DNA of 64,000 nt from Diplonema japonicum (taxonomy: Eukaryota; Euglenozoa; Diplonemea; Diplonemida; Diplonemidae), in contig OZ025694.1 in the NCBI GenBank assembly GCA_964019335.1, forward strand, positions 310,001 to 374,000. The letters are read 5' to 3'. A model generated the notes under the pieces. The model saw nothing but the letters and a program-made list of their open reading frames with translations, did not search any database and was not told the DNA's origin. This document shows, in pieces, positions 10,353 to 20,344 of the stretch (the stretch's first letter is position 1; each line of letters begins with the position of its first letter). Made by a program: the position numbers and the translations under genes.

Positions 10353-11136
10353 GTAGCTTTTTAGAGTTTTATGTGCTAAATAGACACACTAACTACTAAA
10401 CGCTACTCTTTGTGCTAGTAGCGTAGTCATAAAAGAGGTTTTATTTCTCAAAAAAAGAAGAAGAAGAAGAAGTCGATAATATTCACTTCATACCAAAATG
10501 AGTTTGGTTCTAGGGGACCCCGAGAGGCTGATCGGGGCTGTAAATAAATAACTGTGAAAAGAATAGTCATTTCACTTGCTGTTTATTTGCCTCCATCCTG
10601 TTGTCAGTGATATGGGCCCAAAAAACCGGTTTTAGGTATTATGTGCATTCCTCCCCCCCCCCCAGGGCTATACTGGCAAGAAACGGGGAAACGTTTCCGT
10701 TTCATTATTTTTCACCCCCCTAACCCACCCAAGGGCGGCCCTCCATGAGGGGGTTTGTCCTGCACTTTGAGTTTTTCAGATACTTTAGGAAACAGCCCCA
10801 AAAGTAAGGAAACGTTTCCGTTTCTGTTTCCCTATTTTCGAAAAAGAAAACTCGGAAACGCGTTCCAGCATAGCCCCCCCCCCCCCCCGCAAAAAAGGGG
10901 CTCCCGTTGCTTCTAAGCTGAGATTATTATCCGCCATATTGTACTTGCGAAATAGCGGCAAGTACTATAAGCTGTGCAGCGAGCTATAAGCACGAAAATA
11001 TGTTATGTTTCTTTTTTTGAATGAGGGAGAAAGATAAAAAAAAATAGGATGTGGTGGAAAAAAAAAAAAAAAGCAAAAGCCGCGCCTTTTCGATTTTTCT
11101 CTTTTTTTTTTTTTTTCTCTCTCGTTTTTTTTTTTT
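10353..11136. other. 3' flank of WSC copy 2, duplicated downstream of copy 3
   Basis: No gene. Blocks of this flank recur after copy 3 (18673-19260), including GGGGACCCCGAGAGGCTGAT and the stretch with AAATATGTTATGTTTCTTT. Several GGAAACG-type words are present. A retroelement 3'-UTR-like hairpin (CAAGGGCGGCCCTC...) lies at about 10730-10775. Confidence 0.65.
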
Positions 11137-11550
11137 TGAGTTAGCCCTAGACTTTGAAGCAACGACACGAAGATCGCTGGGAGTGACGCAGGAGGAAAAG
11201 GCGCGAAGGATCAAGAAACTGATCCAAAAGGTGAACGACAGGTGCGCATTGCAAGGAATGAAAAAGCCTTTCCCGGCGAAGAACAAAACGAGAGTGAAGT
11301 CCCTCATGGCAATAGGAGGGAAGGCGGCGATAGGCTTTGCAAGGAGACCGATCTTCGCCTCAGGAGAAACCCAGGACAGGCTAAAAGAGCTGAAGACCAA
11401 CCTGAAGAAGGACCGCATCAACCGTCTGCGAAAGACACTGGTATCCGCCATCGGAACGAAAGCGAGGCTCCAAAAAGGAAGCATCAAGAGATAGACCCCC
11501 ACCCCCCCTAAGGGTGGTCCTCGAGTGGGATTTGCCCTTAAACATCGCCT
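11137..11550 (+). mobile_element. Non-LTR retrotransposon 3' fragment D1
   Basis: A 5'-truncated fragment encoding the extreme C-terminal part of a retroelement ORF in one open frame (ending about 11494). It contains LALDFEATTRRSLG, KKPFPAKNKTRVKSL and IGGKAAIGFARRPIFAS. The same peptide block ends the elements at 4.3-4.6 and 22.2-22.4 kb and recurs at 59.7 kb. It is followed by a C-rich stretch and a conserved 3' hairpin (AAGGGTGGTCCTC ... TTTGCCCTT). Confidence 0.8.
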
Positions 11551-12044
11551 TTTTTTTGGCATTGGCTGCAGTAAAAAAAAGCGGCCCTTACGTAATACCT
11601 TTTGGTTTTAAAAGGTCCAAATTCTTTTTTTTTTCCTCTTTTTTTTACTCGGCCGCGGTGCGCCCCCTGTAATCAAGTTGCAGGGCGCCGCCAACACCGG
11701 CTCCTTTAAGTCATCTATATATATATATCTTTAACAAGTGCGATAGGAATTGATAATAAATTTGCATTCCTAACCGCATTCACATTTTGGCCTGCAAATT
11801 CTTTCTTTTTAATTTTTCATGACTAAGGTGCATGTAGCCGCAGGTAAGAACCCCCCAAATAAAAAAAAAAAGAAACAACTGCATTTAGAGACGACCAGTA
11901 TTTATTTTGTTATATTTCCAACCCTTTTGAAATTAAAGAACCGGGGGGGGGGGGGGGGGGGGGTCGCCTCGAAACAATCCGAAAAAAAAAACACCTTTCT
12001 TTTTTTTTCTTTTTTTCTTTTTAACAAAAACAATCGGTTTCCGG
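11551..12044. other. Spacer with mixed repeat pieces and poly(G)
   Basis: Contains GCGGCCCTTACGTAATACC (also at 19.5 kb), a piece of dispersed repeat family 2 (11652-11690), the tail GCCGCCAACACCGGCTCC with a TA microsatellite (also at 61.5 kb) and a poly(G) run (about 11943-11963). No gene was recognised. Confidence 0.6.
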
Positions 12045-13850
12045 TGCTGTGGATCGTAGCCTCGGCTACTGACGTCGCGCTCCTCGCAAAGCAAGCGGAC
12101 GGGCTGGGTGTGGCCTGGAGCAAGAGCACGGGGGAGTTCGGAATCCGAGTGAAGGCGGAGAAGCTGGAAGACATGACGGCCTTCCTGCAGATTACTACGG
12201 GAAGGATGACAGGGAGTAACTCCTGCACGCGTTGACCTGAGGGCTAGGCTTGGGGAGGTGCCGATCCTGATCTTGGGGGATTTGAACACGGACGTTTCCG
12301 GGTCGGCGACGCTGAGGCACGCAGTGGAAAACGACTGGGTCGATGTCGGAGCACTGCAGGCCGAGAAGGACGGAAGGAGACCTGACCACACCTTTGAGCG
12401 ACCCGGGACGGAGACTAAGACGCGGATAGACTTTGTCCTAGCCAACGCGGTGCTGGAACGTCAAGAGGGGCGGCCGCGCGGGACCAGACGATGCACGGCA
12501 ACCTGAAGAGGAAGATTCAGGCTCTCAGGATCGGGCTGAACGAGGCGCTGCTCCGGGGTGGACCAGGAACGCTGCCGGCGATGCTGCATGGGACGTGGAA
12601 GAACATCGTGAAGCTGGCCGGGAAGATGGCAACAGTCACCAGCGCTGTGTACAGGCTGTGGGCGACGACGAGGATGAGGCGCACACGTCACAGCACGGTT
12701 TCAGGTCGAGGAGAGGGACACGCTGCTGCTGGAGCTGACGACGCAACTCGAGGAAGCCCTGCTGTCGGGCACACCGATGCACGGTCTCGCACTGGACTTT
12801 GTCAAGTGCTTCGACCGCATCCCGCGGGAGGTGGCACTTGGACTGATGGGGGACCTGGGGCTACATCAGAACATACTGCGGCCGCTGACGACGATGTACG
12901 AGTCCCTCAGGCGGAGGTTCAAGTACCCGACAGGGGTGGGTGACGAGTTCGCCACATCGAACGGCATTTTGCAGGGGTGCCCGATCTCGGTGGTGATGGT
13001 GAACGCGCTGGTGGGGGTGATGGTGAGGGCGATCATGGCGGAGGTGCCCGGGGCAGATTCCCTGTCGTACGCAGATGACGTGTACCTGATTGCAGCTCTG
13101 CTCAGCGCACTGGAGGCGGCAGCGGGGGTAGGCGAGTTCTCTCTGCTAACGCCCTCTGGCGATGCGAACTCGGAGATGCGGTGCGGGGCAAGGCAGAGTA
13201 TGCGAGCCTCGACCCGGCGACCATGCCGAACGCGACGGCGCTCCACGGGATAGTGCCCAGGGGATGCCAAGACAAGCCGAGGGCCCTGTTGGTGCTCACG
13301 CTGAGGGATACGGCGGTGGAAGCGAACCGCGCATTGCAGACGCAGACATACCCGTGGCGGGTGGTCGTGACGGGAAGGGCACACCCGACGCCGACGGTGG
13401 CCGAATTACGTGGGCTGGGAGCATCGGGGAAGGTGATGGACAGGCTGCTGGGGCCGGTGCTGAGGTGGCTGAGTGGCTTGCTGTGGGATGACGCCCCTGG
13501 ACGGCACACGACGGTTACGACGCTGGAGCTTGCCCTCGACTTCGAGCGGGAGATGGAGCTGCCGCTAGACGACGGCGGGGAAGTGGGCAAGGTGGAGGAC
13601 CTGGGCGTCTGATGGCAGAAGGACGGCGTTCCCAGCAGCGCGAGTGGATCGCGTCAACTCCCTGCGCTGTATAGGAGGACCGACCACACACGGGTATGAC
13701 AGGAGGCCAGTACTCCCGGAGCGAACCATGAGCAGCATCGAAGGCTTGCGTGACACGTACCTGTCGCAGACCCCGACAAGGCTGCCCCGCAGTTTTACCA
13801 CCGCAGTAGGAACCCGCCAGAGCCCCCAGAACGGGGGCAACTGAGACTAA
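12045..13850 (+). mobile_element. Non-LTR retrotransposon remnant B (APE endonuclease plus RT)
   Basis: A LINE-like element in several frames. About 12258-12470 encodes the C-terminal half of an apurinic-endonuclease-like domain: ILGDLNTD, RPDHTF and TRIDFVLANAVL. From 12650 reverse transcriptase appears: a YRLWATTR block, a QHGFR-type word in another frame, motif A (LALDFVKCFDRIP), motif B (GILQGCPISVVMVNAL) and motif C (YADD, about 13075). The C-terminal region (13181-13840) includes LHGIVPRGC and LELALDFERE, matching the other elements, but the zinc-finger portion appears lost. The frameshifts and deletions make it a pseudogene. The APE type places it with non-LTR elements, not LTR elements. 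Confidence 0.8.
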
Positions 13851-14160
13851 GAACAGCGCGGCCGGTGAGCGCAAAAACGCATACCTTAAAAGAATAGTTT
13901 TTTTTTTATCTCGCATTTACACAAGGGGGGGCAATAAAAAGAAAAAGAGAAAGAGGAAAAGAAAAAAGGGGGGGTTTTGGTCCTTTTAAACGCTGTTCCT
14001 TTTTTATGCATACCTGCAAGCATCTAGGCTCGAAAAGTTCCTCTTTTTTTCTTCTTCTTTTTTTTTTCTTCCCTTTTACTCCCTTTTTTCTTATCTTTAC
14101 CTAATCCTTGTAAATCTCTCTTCTTTTTTCTTTTTTTGCTTTCTTTTTTTTCTTTTTTTA
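13851..14160. other. Spacer and pyrimidine tract before WSC copy 3
   Basis: AT-rich. The last 120 bases are almost pure C/T ending in AG at 14160-14161, the most canonical acceptor-like tract in the window. No gene. Confidence 0.6.
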
Positions 14161-14161
14161 G
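14042..14161 (+). promoter_or_regulatory. Candidate trans-splice acceptor of WSC copy 3
   Basis: A long polypyrimidine tract ends TTCTTTTTTTAG. AG lies at 14160-14161, 153 bases before the ATG at 14314. The sequence after the AG matches the leader of copy 2, whereas the sequence before it does not. Confidence 0.55.
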
Positions 14162-14313
14162 GGGTTAAAGGTTTGTATCCGTACCCACACCCCCCCCCCC
14201 CTTTCTTTTTAACGGCCTTTTTATTTTCGTCTCCTCCCATCCCCCCCATCCTCAAATTATTTATCGCATCAAAGGGGGCTCACCCCTCTGGGAAACAACA
14301 AAAAAGAACAACA

Positions 14314-17300
14314 ATGAAACTGCAACGAGTCGCCATGATGTTCCTCCTGCTGATCATCTGCGGGCGTGCCCAAGTGACGGAAAGGGCGGGGTGCTACACC
14401 GACGCGCTAACAAGAACGCTTGAGTTCTTTGTAGGGAACTTCGACACCACGCTCACGGTGGATCTGTGTGCGAATGAGTGCCGTGGCAGAGGCTACAGGT
14501 TCAGTGGTGTGGAAGTGGGGAGGGAGTGCTTCTGTGGCCATCAGATAAAAACGTATGCAGACCTAGTAAGCGATTCTAGCTGTAACAGCAAGTGCAAGGG
14601 CGACACCTCTGACACGTGTGGGGGTTACTTCTTCGTCGAGATCTTTGACTTGTCTCCGCCTGTCTCTCCCGCCCCCGCCACACCAGGCCCTGACTACATA
14701 GCTCCTCGTCTTGGGTGTTTTGTAGATGCTGCCGCGCCCTCGCGTGTGCTGCCCAGCTTCCAGTTCACCACGACCTCGCTCACTGTCCCGCAATGCGTCG
14801 AGCAGTGCCTGGACAGGAACTACGCCTACGCTGGTGTCGAGGCAGGGAGGGAGTGCTTCTGTGGGAACACCGCCCCTGCGAGCACTGTGCCCAACCACGA
14901 GTGCGACGCCGCGTGCGGTGGCAACGACCTCGACACATGTGGGGGGCATTTTCGCATCGAGATCTTTAGAGTGCATGACGACACTCCAGCGCCTCCAACT
15001 CCTGCTCCACCGCCACCCGACACACCTACACCTACTGATACGGGTGAAGTGACAGAAACACCTACTCATACGGATGGACTGACAGCAACATCTACTCATA
15101 CGTCCGAGCTGACAGAAACACCTACGCAAACGGGTGAGCTGACAGAAACATCTACTCATACATCTGAGTTGACAGAAACATCTACTCAAACAGCCGAGTT
15201 GACGGAAACACCAACTCATACATCTGAGCTCACAGAAACAACTACTCAAACAGCCGAAGTGACGGAAACACCAACTCATACGTTCGAGCTGACAGAAACA
15301 GTTACTCAAACAGCCGAGTTGACAAAAACACCAACTCATACATCTACTCATACGTCTGAGCTGACAGAAACAACTACTCAAACAGCCGAGCTGACGGAAA
15401 CACCAACTCATACACCTGAGTTGACAGAAGCATCTACTCAAACAGCCGAGTTGACGGAAACACCAACTCATACGTCTGAGCTGACAGAAACATCTACCCT
15501 GACGGGCGAGCTGACAGAAACACCAACTCATACATCTGAGCTGACAGAAACAACTACTCAAACAGCCGAGCTGACGGAAACACCAACTCATACACCTGAG
15601 TTGACAGAAACATCTACTCAAACAGCCGAGCTGACGGAAACACCAACTCATACGTCTGAGCTGACAGAAACATCTACCCTGACGGGCGAGCTGACAGAAA
15701 CACCAACTCATACATCTGAGCTGACAGAAACAACTACTCAAACAGCCGAGCAGACAGAAACACCAACTCATACGTCTGAGCTGACAGAAACAGTTACTCA
15801 AACAGCCGAGTTGACAGAAACGGCCACTCATACGTCTGAGCTGACGGAAACAACTACTCAAGCAGCCGAGCTGACGGAAACACCAACTCATACACGTACG
15901 TCTGAGCTGACGGTAACACCTACTCAAACAGCCAGGTTGACAGAAACACCAACTCATACGGCCGAGCTGACAGAAACGGCCACCCATACATCTGAGCTGA
16001 CGGAAACACCAACTCATACGGCCCAGCTGACAGAAATATTTACTCATACATCTGAGCTGACAGAAACAACTACTCAAACAGCCGAGCTGACGGAAACACC
16101 AACTCATACGTCTGAGCTGACAGAAACATCTACCCTGACGGGCGAGCTGACAGAAACACCAACTCATACGGCCGAGCTGACAGAAACAACTACTCAAACA
16201 GCCGAGCTGACGGAAACACCAACTCATACGTCTGAGCTGACAGAAACAGTTACTCATACACCTGAGTTGACAGAAACGGCCACTCATACGTCTGAGCTGA
16301 CGGAAACACCAACTCATACACCTGAGTTGACAGAAACAACTACTCAAACAGCCAGGTTGACGGAAACACCAACTCATACACGTACGTCTGAGCTGACGGT
16401 AACACCTACTCAAACAGCCAGGTTGACTGAAACACCAACTCATACGGCCGAGCTGACAGAAACGGCCACCCATACATCTGAGCTGACGGAAACACCTACT
16501 CAAACAGCCGAGGTGACAGAAACACCAACTCATACATCTGAGCTGACAGAATCATCTACTCAAACAGCCGGGTTGACAGAAACGGCCACCCATATATCTG
16601 AGCTGACTGAAACAACTACTCAAACAGCCAAGTTGACGGAAACACCAACTCATACACGTACGTCTGAGCTGACGGTAACACCTACTCAAACAGCCAGGTT
16701 GACAGAAACACCAACTCATACATCTGAGCTTACAGAAACACCTACTCATACATCTGAACAGACAGAAACAGTTACTCAAACAGCCGAGTTCACAGAAACA
16801 GCCACTCATACGTCTGAGCTGACGGAAACAACTACTCAAACAGCCGAGTTGACGGAAACACCAACTCATACGGCCGAGCTGACAGAAACGGCCACCCATA
16901 CATCTGAGCTGACGGTAACACCTACTCAAACAGCCGAGGTGACAGAAACACCAACTCAAACGTTCAAGCTGACAGAAACAGTTACTCAAACAGCCGAGTT
17001 TACAGAAACACCAACTCATACGGCCCAGCTGACAGAAACATCTACTCATACATCTGAGCTGACAGAAGCATCTACCCTGACGGGTGAGCTGACGGAAACA
17101 CCAACTCATACGTCTGAGCTGACAGAAATACCTACTCAAACAGGTGAGCTGACAGAAACAGCCACTCATACGTCCGGGCTGACGGAAACACCAACTCATA
17201 CATCTGAGCTGACAGAAACATCTACCCTGACGGGTGAGCTGACGGAAACACCAACTCATACGTCCGAGCTGACAGAAACACCTACTCATACGGCTGTGCT

Positions 17301-18672
17301 GACAGAAACAGCTACCCATACGTCTGAGCTTACAGAAACACCAACTCAAACTGCTGTGCTGGCAAGAATACCTACTCAAACAGGTGAGCTGACAGAGACA
17401 CTTACTCATACGCCTGAACTGGAAACACCTATTCCAACGGCTAAGCCAACAGAGGCACCTACAGCAGCACCCACCACACCTTTACCTAAAGAGGACAAAT
17501 CGATGGCTGTACGACAGAAGGAAGTAGCCATCGAGTTAGAAGGTGGTTTGGGTGCCTTCGGCGATTTGTCACATATGCCTCCTTTGACGGAGGAGGAGAT
17601 GAAGGAGGCTAAGGAGATCTTAGGACAAGCTGCGGCGGCGGCTGCAGCGGCCGTAGCAGTGAACTCTGTGATGGGTGCCATGCTGCTTGGGATGGGCGGC
17701 GATTCCGATGGTGGAGGTGGCGGTGGTGGTGACGGCTACGACGAACACGGAGCTGAGGGTGGCGAGTATGACGAGCACGGAGCTCCTGAGTCCGAGTCGC
17801 AGTCGGAGTCCCGGTCAGAGTCCCAATTTAGAACATTTGAGTCAGCGTCGCAGGGGACTCGCAACACGGATACAGGCGAAGGCATCGTTAGTTCAGCTGA
17901 GTACGAGCAGACTCCCACAGTGTCCCGTGTGACGCGTGTCTACCTGTTCTGCGCATCGCTTGCCTTCATGGTGTCGTCAATTGTGAACATCCCGTTCTTC
18001 GGGGTGTACTGGCAATCGTTCTCGTCGCTGCAAGAGATTCTGGACGAGATCCACGAAAGGGTGCCACAGTCAGAACGGTGCTCGGGGAGCAACGAGTTCC
18101 TCGCCTGGAACACCGTGTACTGGATTTACATTCTGTACCCGCTTCTGTGCGGGACGTACATTCTGTACGTGGTGGCGGTGAACAAGGTGGCGCAGCAGGC
18201 GCTTCTCATTGTGGTGCTTTGCGCCATCATCCAGCCCCCTGTGGTGATGTACCAGCACCTGGGGGCGAAGCTGTACTACGCGGCGAAATACGACGGGATC
18301 TGCGAGGGGCTGGAGGCACACAGCGACTGCGACGAGGGACAGCTACAAAATGCGGGGAATGTCCTCAGGCTCACAGGGATCATCCAAGCTGTCCTCAACC
18401 TCTCTGTCTCCCTCCTCCTCTGCTTCCTCCTCGGCTGGCGAGCCATACAGGCCTGGAAGAGCAGGCAGGAGGACACTCTCTCCGATGTGAGCGAGTTCTC
18501 AGCCAACATCGATGAGCTGAACTACGACGAGGCACCGAGGGGAAAGACCTTTAAAAGGGGTTCTAGCTCAGGCGATTTTAGAACACGTGTATCTGTAAGC
18601 GATCTTCACCGCAAGACTTCTGGGTCAAAGGTCCCTTCTTCCTTTAAACGAACGAGCACCTACAAGCGCTAG
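14314..18672 (+). CDS. WSC-domain stalked multi-pass membrane protein, copy 3
   Basis: A 1452-residue paralogue of copy 2. The start is chosen as for copy 2; an upstream in-frame ATG at 14173 gives no good signal peptide. The signal peptide and both WSC modules are identical to copy 2 as far as I can compare. The Thr-rich decapeptide stalk is about twice as long (about 80 units; the gene is 1164 nt longer). After the stalk the conserved segment, YDEHGA linker and membrane helices are again essentially identical. The tail has diverged: IDELN replaces ADEMN, and the residues SMSRKD are missing before SKVPSSFKR. It is the longer member of a recent segmental duplication. Same inferred role as a stalked surface protein. 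Confidence 0.88.
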   Translation: MKLQRVAMMFLLLIICGRAQVTERAGCYTDALTRTLEFFVGNFDTTLTVDLCANECRGRGYRFSGVEVGRECFCGHQIKTYADLVSDSSCNSKCKGDTSDTCGGYFFVEIFDLSPPVSPAPATPGPDYIAPRLGCFVDAAAPSRVLPSFQFTTTSLTVPQCVEQCLDRNYAYAGVEAGRECFCGNTAPASTVPNHECDAACGGNDLDTCGGHFRIEIFRVHDDTPAPPTPAPPPPDTPTPTDTGEVTETPTHTDGLTATSTHTSELTETPTQTGELTETSTHTSELTETSTQTAELTETPTHTSELTETTTQTAEVTETPTHTFELTETVTQTAELTKTPTHTSTHTSELTETTTQTAELTETPTHTPELTEASTQTAELTETPTHTSELTETSTLTGELTETPTHTSELTETTTQTAELTETPTHTPELTETSTQTAELTETPTHTSELTETSTLTGELTETPTHTSELTETTTQTAEQTETPTHTSELTETVTQTAELTETATHTSELTETTTQAAELTETPTHTRTSELTVTPTQTARLTETPTHTAELTETATHTSELTETPTHTAQLTEIFTHTSELTETTTQTAELTETPTHTSELTETSTLTGELTETPTHTAELTETTTQTAELTETPTHTSELTETVTHTPELTETATHTSELTETPTHTPELTETTTQTARLTETPTHTRTSELTVTPTQTARLTETPTHTAELTETATHTSELTETPTQTAEVTETPTHTSELTESSTQTAGLTETATHISELTETTTQTAKLTETPTHTRTSELTVTPTQTARLTETPTHTSELTETPTHTSEQTETVTQTAEFTETATHTSELTETTTQTAELTETPTHTAELTETATHTSELTVTPTQTAEVTETPTQTFKLTETVTQTAEFTETPTHTAQLTETSTHTSELTEASTLTGELTETPTHTSELTEIPTQTGELTETATHTSGLTETPTHTSELTETSTLTGELTETPTHTSELTETPTHTAVLTETATHTSELTETPTQTAVLARIPTQTGELTETLTHTPELETPIPTAKPTEAPTAAPTTPLPKEDKSMAVRQKEVAIELEGGLGAFGDLSHMPPLTEEEMKEAKEILGQAAAAAAAAVAVNSVMGAMLLGMGGDSDGGGGGGGDGYDEHGAEGGEYDEHGAPESESQSESRSESQFRTFESASQGTRNTDTGEGIVSSAEYEQTPTVSRVTRVYLFCASLAFMVSSIVNIPFFGVYWQSFSSLQEILDEIHERVPQSERCSGSNEFLAWNTVYWIYILYPLLCGTYILYVVAVNKVAQQALLIVVLCAIIQPPVVMYQHLGAKLYYAAKYDGICEGLEAHSDCDEGQLQNAGNVLRLTGIIQAVLNLSVSLLLCFLLGWRAIQAWKSRQEDTLSDVSEFSANIDELNYDEAPRGKTFKRGSSSGDFRTRVSVSDLHRKTSGSKVPSSFKRTSTYKR
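15036..17430 (+). repeat. 30-bp coding minisatellite (ELTETPTHTS), long array
   Basis: About 80 tandem 30-bp units. Blocks such as the one containing SELTETSTLTGELTETPTH recur several times, showing that groups of units were duplicated together. The beginning and end match the short array in copy 2 closely, so the extra length sits inside the array. Confidence 0.9.
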
Positions 18673-19314
18673 GTAGCTTTTTAGAGTTTTATGTGCTAAA
18701 TAGACACACTAACTACTAAACGCTACTCTTTGTGAAGAGGTTTTATTTCTCAGAAAAAAAAAAAAAAAAAAAGGCGAAAATATTCAGTTGATACCAATGG
18801 GTTTGGTTCTAGGGGACCCCGAGAGGCTGATCGGGGCTGTAAATAAATAACTGTGAAAAGAATAGTCATTTCACTTGCTGTTTATTTGCCTTTGTCAGTG
18901 ATATGGGCCCAAAAAACCCGTTGAAACCGGCTGAAAAGGAAACGCGCGTTAAAGCGGAAAAGGCGTTTCCTTTTTAGAGAAAACGTGTTTTCTTCTTAAG
19001 GAAACGGCCCCAAGGTAAGGATTCGAAAAAAAACGCGTTTCCTTGCCAGCATAGCCGCCGCCGCCGCCCCCCCCCCCCCCCCCCCCCCCCCCTGCAAAAA
19101 AAGGGCTCCCGTTGCTTCTAAGATGAGATGTTTACCCGTCATATTGTACTTGCGAAATAGCGGCTAGTACTATAAGCTGTGCAGCGAGCCATGAACACGA
19201 AAATATGTTATGTTTCTTTGAATGAGGGAGAAAGATAAAAAAAAAGAAAAATAAGATGGTGAAAAAAAAAGCCAAAAATTTGCCTTTTCTATTTTTCTAC
19301 CCCTTTTTTTTTTG
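18673..19314. other. 3' flank of WSC copy 3
   Basis: Homologous to the flank of copy 2 up to about 19260. It differs in its GGAAACG-rich segment, which has changed strongly, and in a poly(C) run (about 19069-19092). No gene. Confidence 0.65.
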
Positions 19315-19430
19315 TTTTAACAATATTATTGTCGAGACTAAAAACTAGTTGATGGCAGCGTAATGAGCTATTTTATTAGGTAAAATTCCGCTCGTGCGCA
19401 CAAACAAATGGAGCGCCAAACTAGTTTTTT
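19315..19430 (+). repeat. Short dispersed repeat family 1 (copy b)
   Basis: About 115 bp, apparently identical to 37317-37432. It starts TTTTAACAATATTATTGTCG. A partial inverted repeat (AAAACTAGTTGATGGC ... GCGCCAAACTAGTTTT) brackets the TAATGAGCTATTTTATTAGG core, which makes a short fold-back (MITE-like) element plausible. Confidence 0.75.
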
Positions 19431-19440
19431 TCTCTCTCTC

Positions 19441-19471
<31 letters not shown>

Positions 19472-19574
19472 TTGGCGTTGGCTGTAAAAAAAAAAAAAAA
19501 AAAAAAAGCGGCCCTTACGTAATACCTTTTGGTTTTAAAAGGTCTGAATTCTTTTCTCTTTTTTTTTTTTTTTT

Positions 19575-19770
19575 CAAGGTGGTGGGGATAACATGAAAAT
19601 ATAAGAAAAACATCAGGTGTCACCGGTAGCGCCCACGTGGAAGAATGTATTGCAGATGCTCGGAGGCTCACGCAGCTACAGCTCGGCCGAGGTGCGCCCC
19701 CTGTAATCAAGTAGACAGTTCGTGCTTCGTTGCACACTTAACACCACTTAGTGTAATCAAAGCCCCATTT
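19575..19770 (+). repeat. Dispersed repeat family 2 (copy a)
   Basis: Begins AAGGTGGTGGGGATAACATG after a T run. It contains TAGCGCCCACGTGGAAGAA, GCCGAGGTGCGCCCCCTGTA and CACCACTTAGTGTAATCAAA. Related copies are at 45.36-45.69, 47.88-47.98 and 58.67-58.90 kb. The T run, compact size and dispersal suggest a SINE-like element, but no A/B box was confirmed. Confidence 0.7.
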
Positions 19771-20344
19771 TTGCCCCTTAGATTCAAGTGTAAGGTAAAC
19801 ACCACGAATTCTCACTCACCAAAGCCACCCCGAGGTGCCCAGTTTTTCCCTAGTGCTGAAGTAATTTGGGTGTTGGCGTGAAAGTCATTTCTTGTTTAGA
19901 ACTAAATAGTTATTTTTTTTTTCACTTGTCGTCATCCAGCCGGTGTGCGATCTGATTCCTTTTTTTTTTTTTTTTTTTCCCTTTCCTTTTAGTTATATGA
20001 TGAAACAGAAAGGGAAACAACTGCGGTGTTTTGTTTCCATTTTCTTTCATTCCGTCTTCCCCCCCCCCCCCCCCCTTAATGCCTCTTAAAAGTTAACTCT
20101 CGGGCATCTTTGAGCAAAACGAAGATAGCAGCGTGCTTGGATTTTTCCCCCTTCAGATGCTTTTCCCCATTATTATACTGTATCCCTCTCCACGGCGGGA
20201 GTAAGCTTAATTACACCTGCGATCGCAGAAACCTTAAAAAAAAAAAGAGTAATTTTCTTCTATCTTTTTTTTTTTTTGAATAGATAAGTAGAGACAATGG
20301 AGACGTTCCAAAAACAGGAACCTCCTTTATCTCATCTCTTTTTT
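19771..20344. other. Spacer
   Basis: T-rich spacer with a poly(C) run (about 20060-20076). No gene or recognised repeat. Confidence 0.5.
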
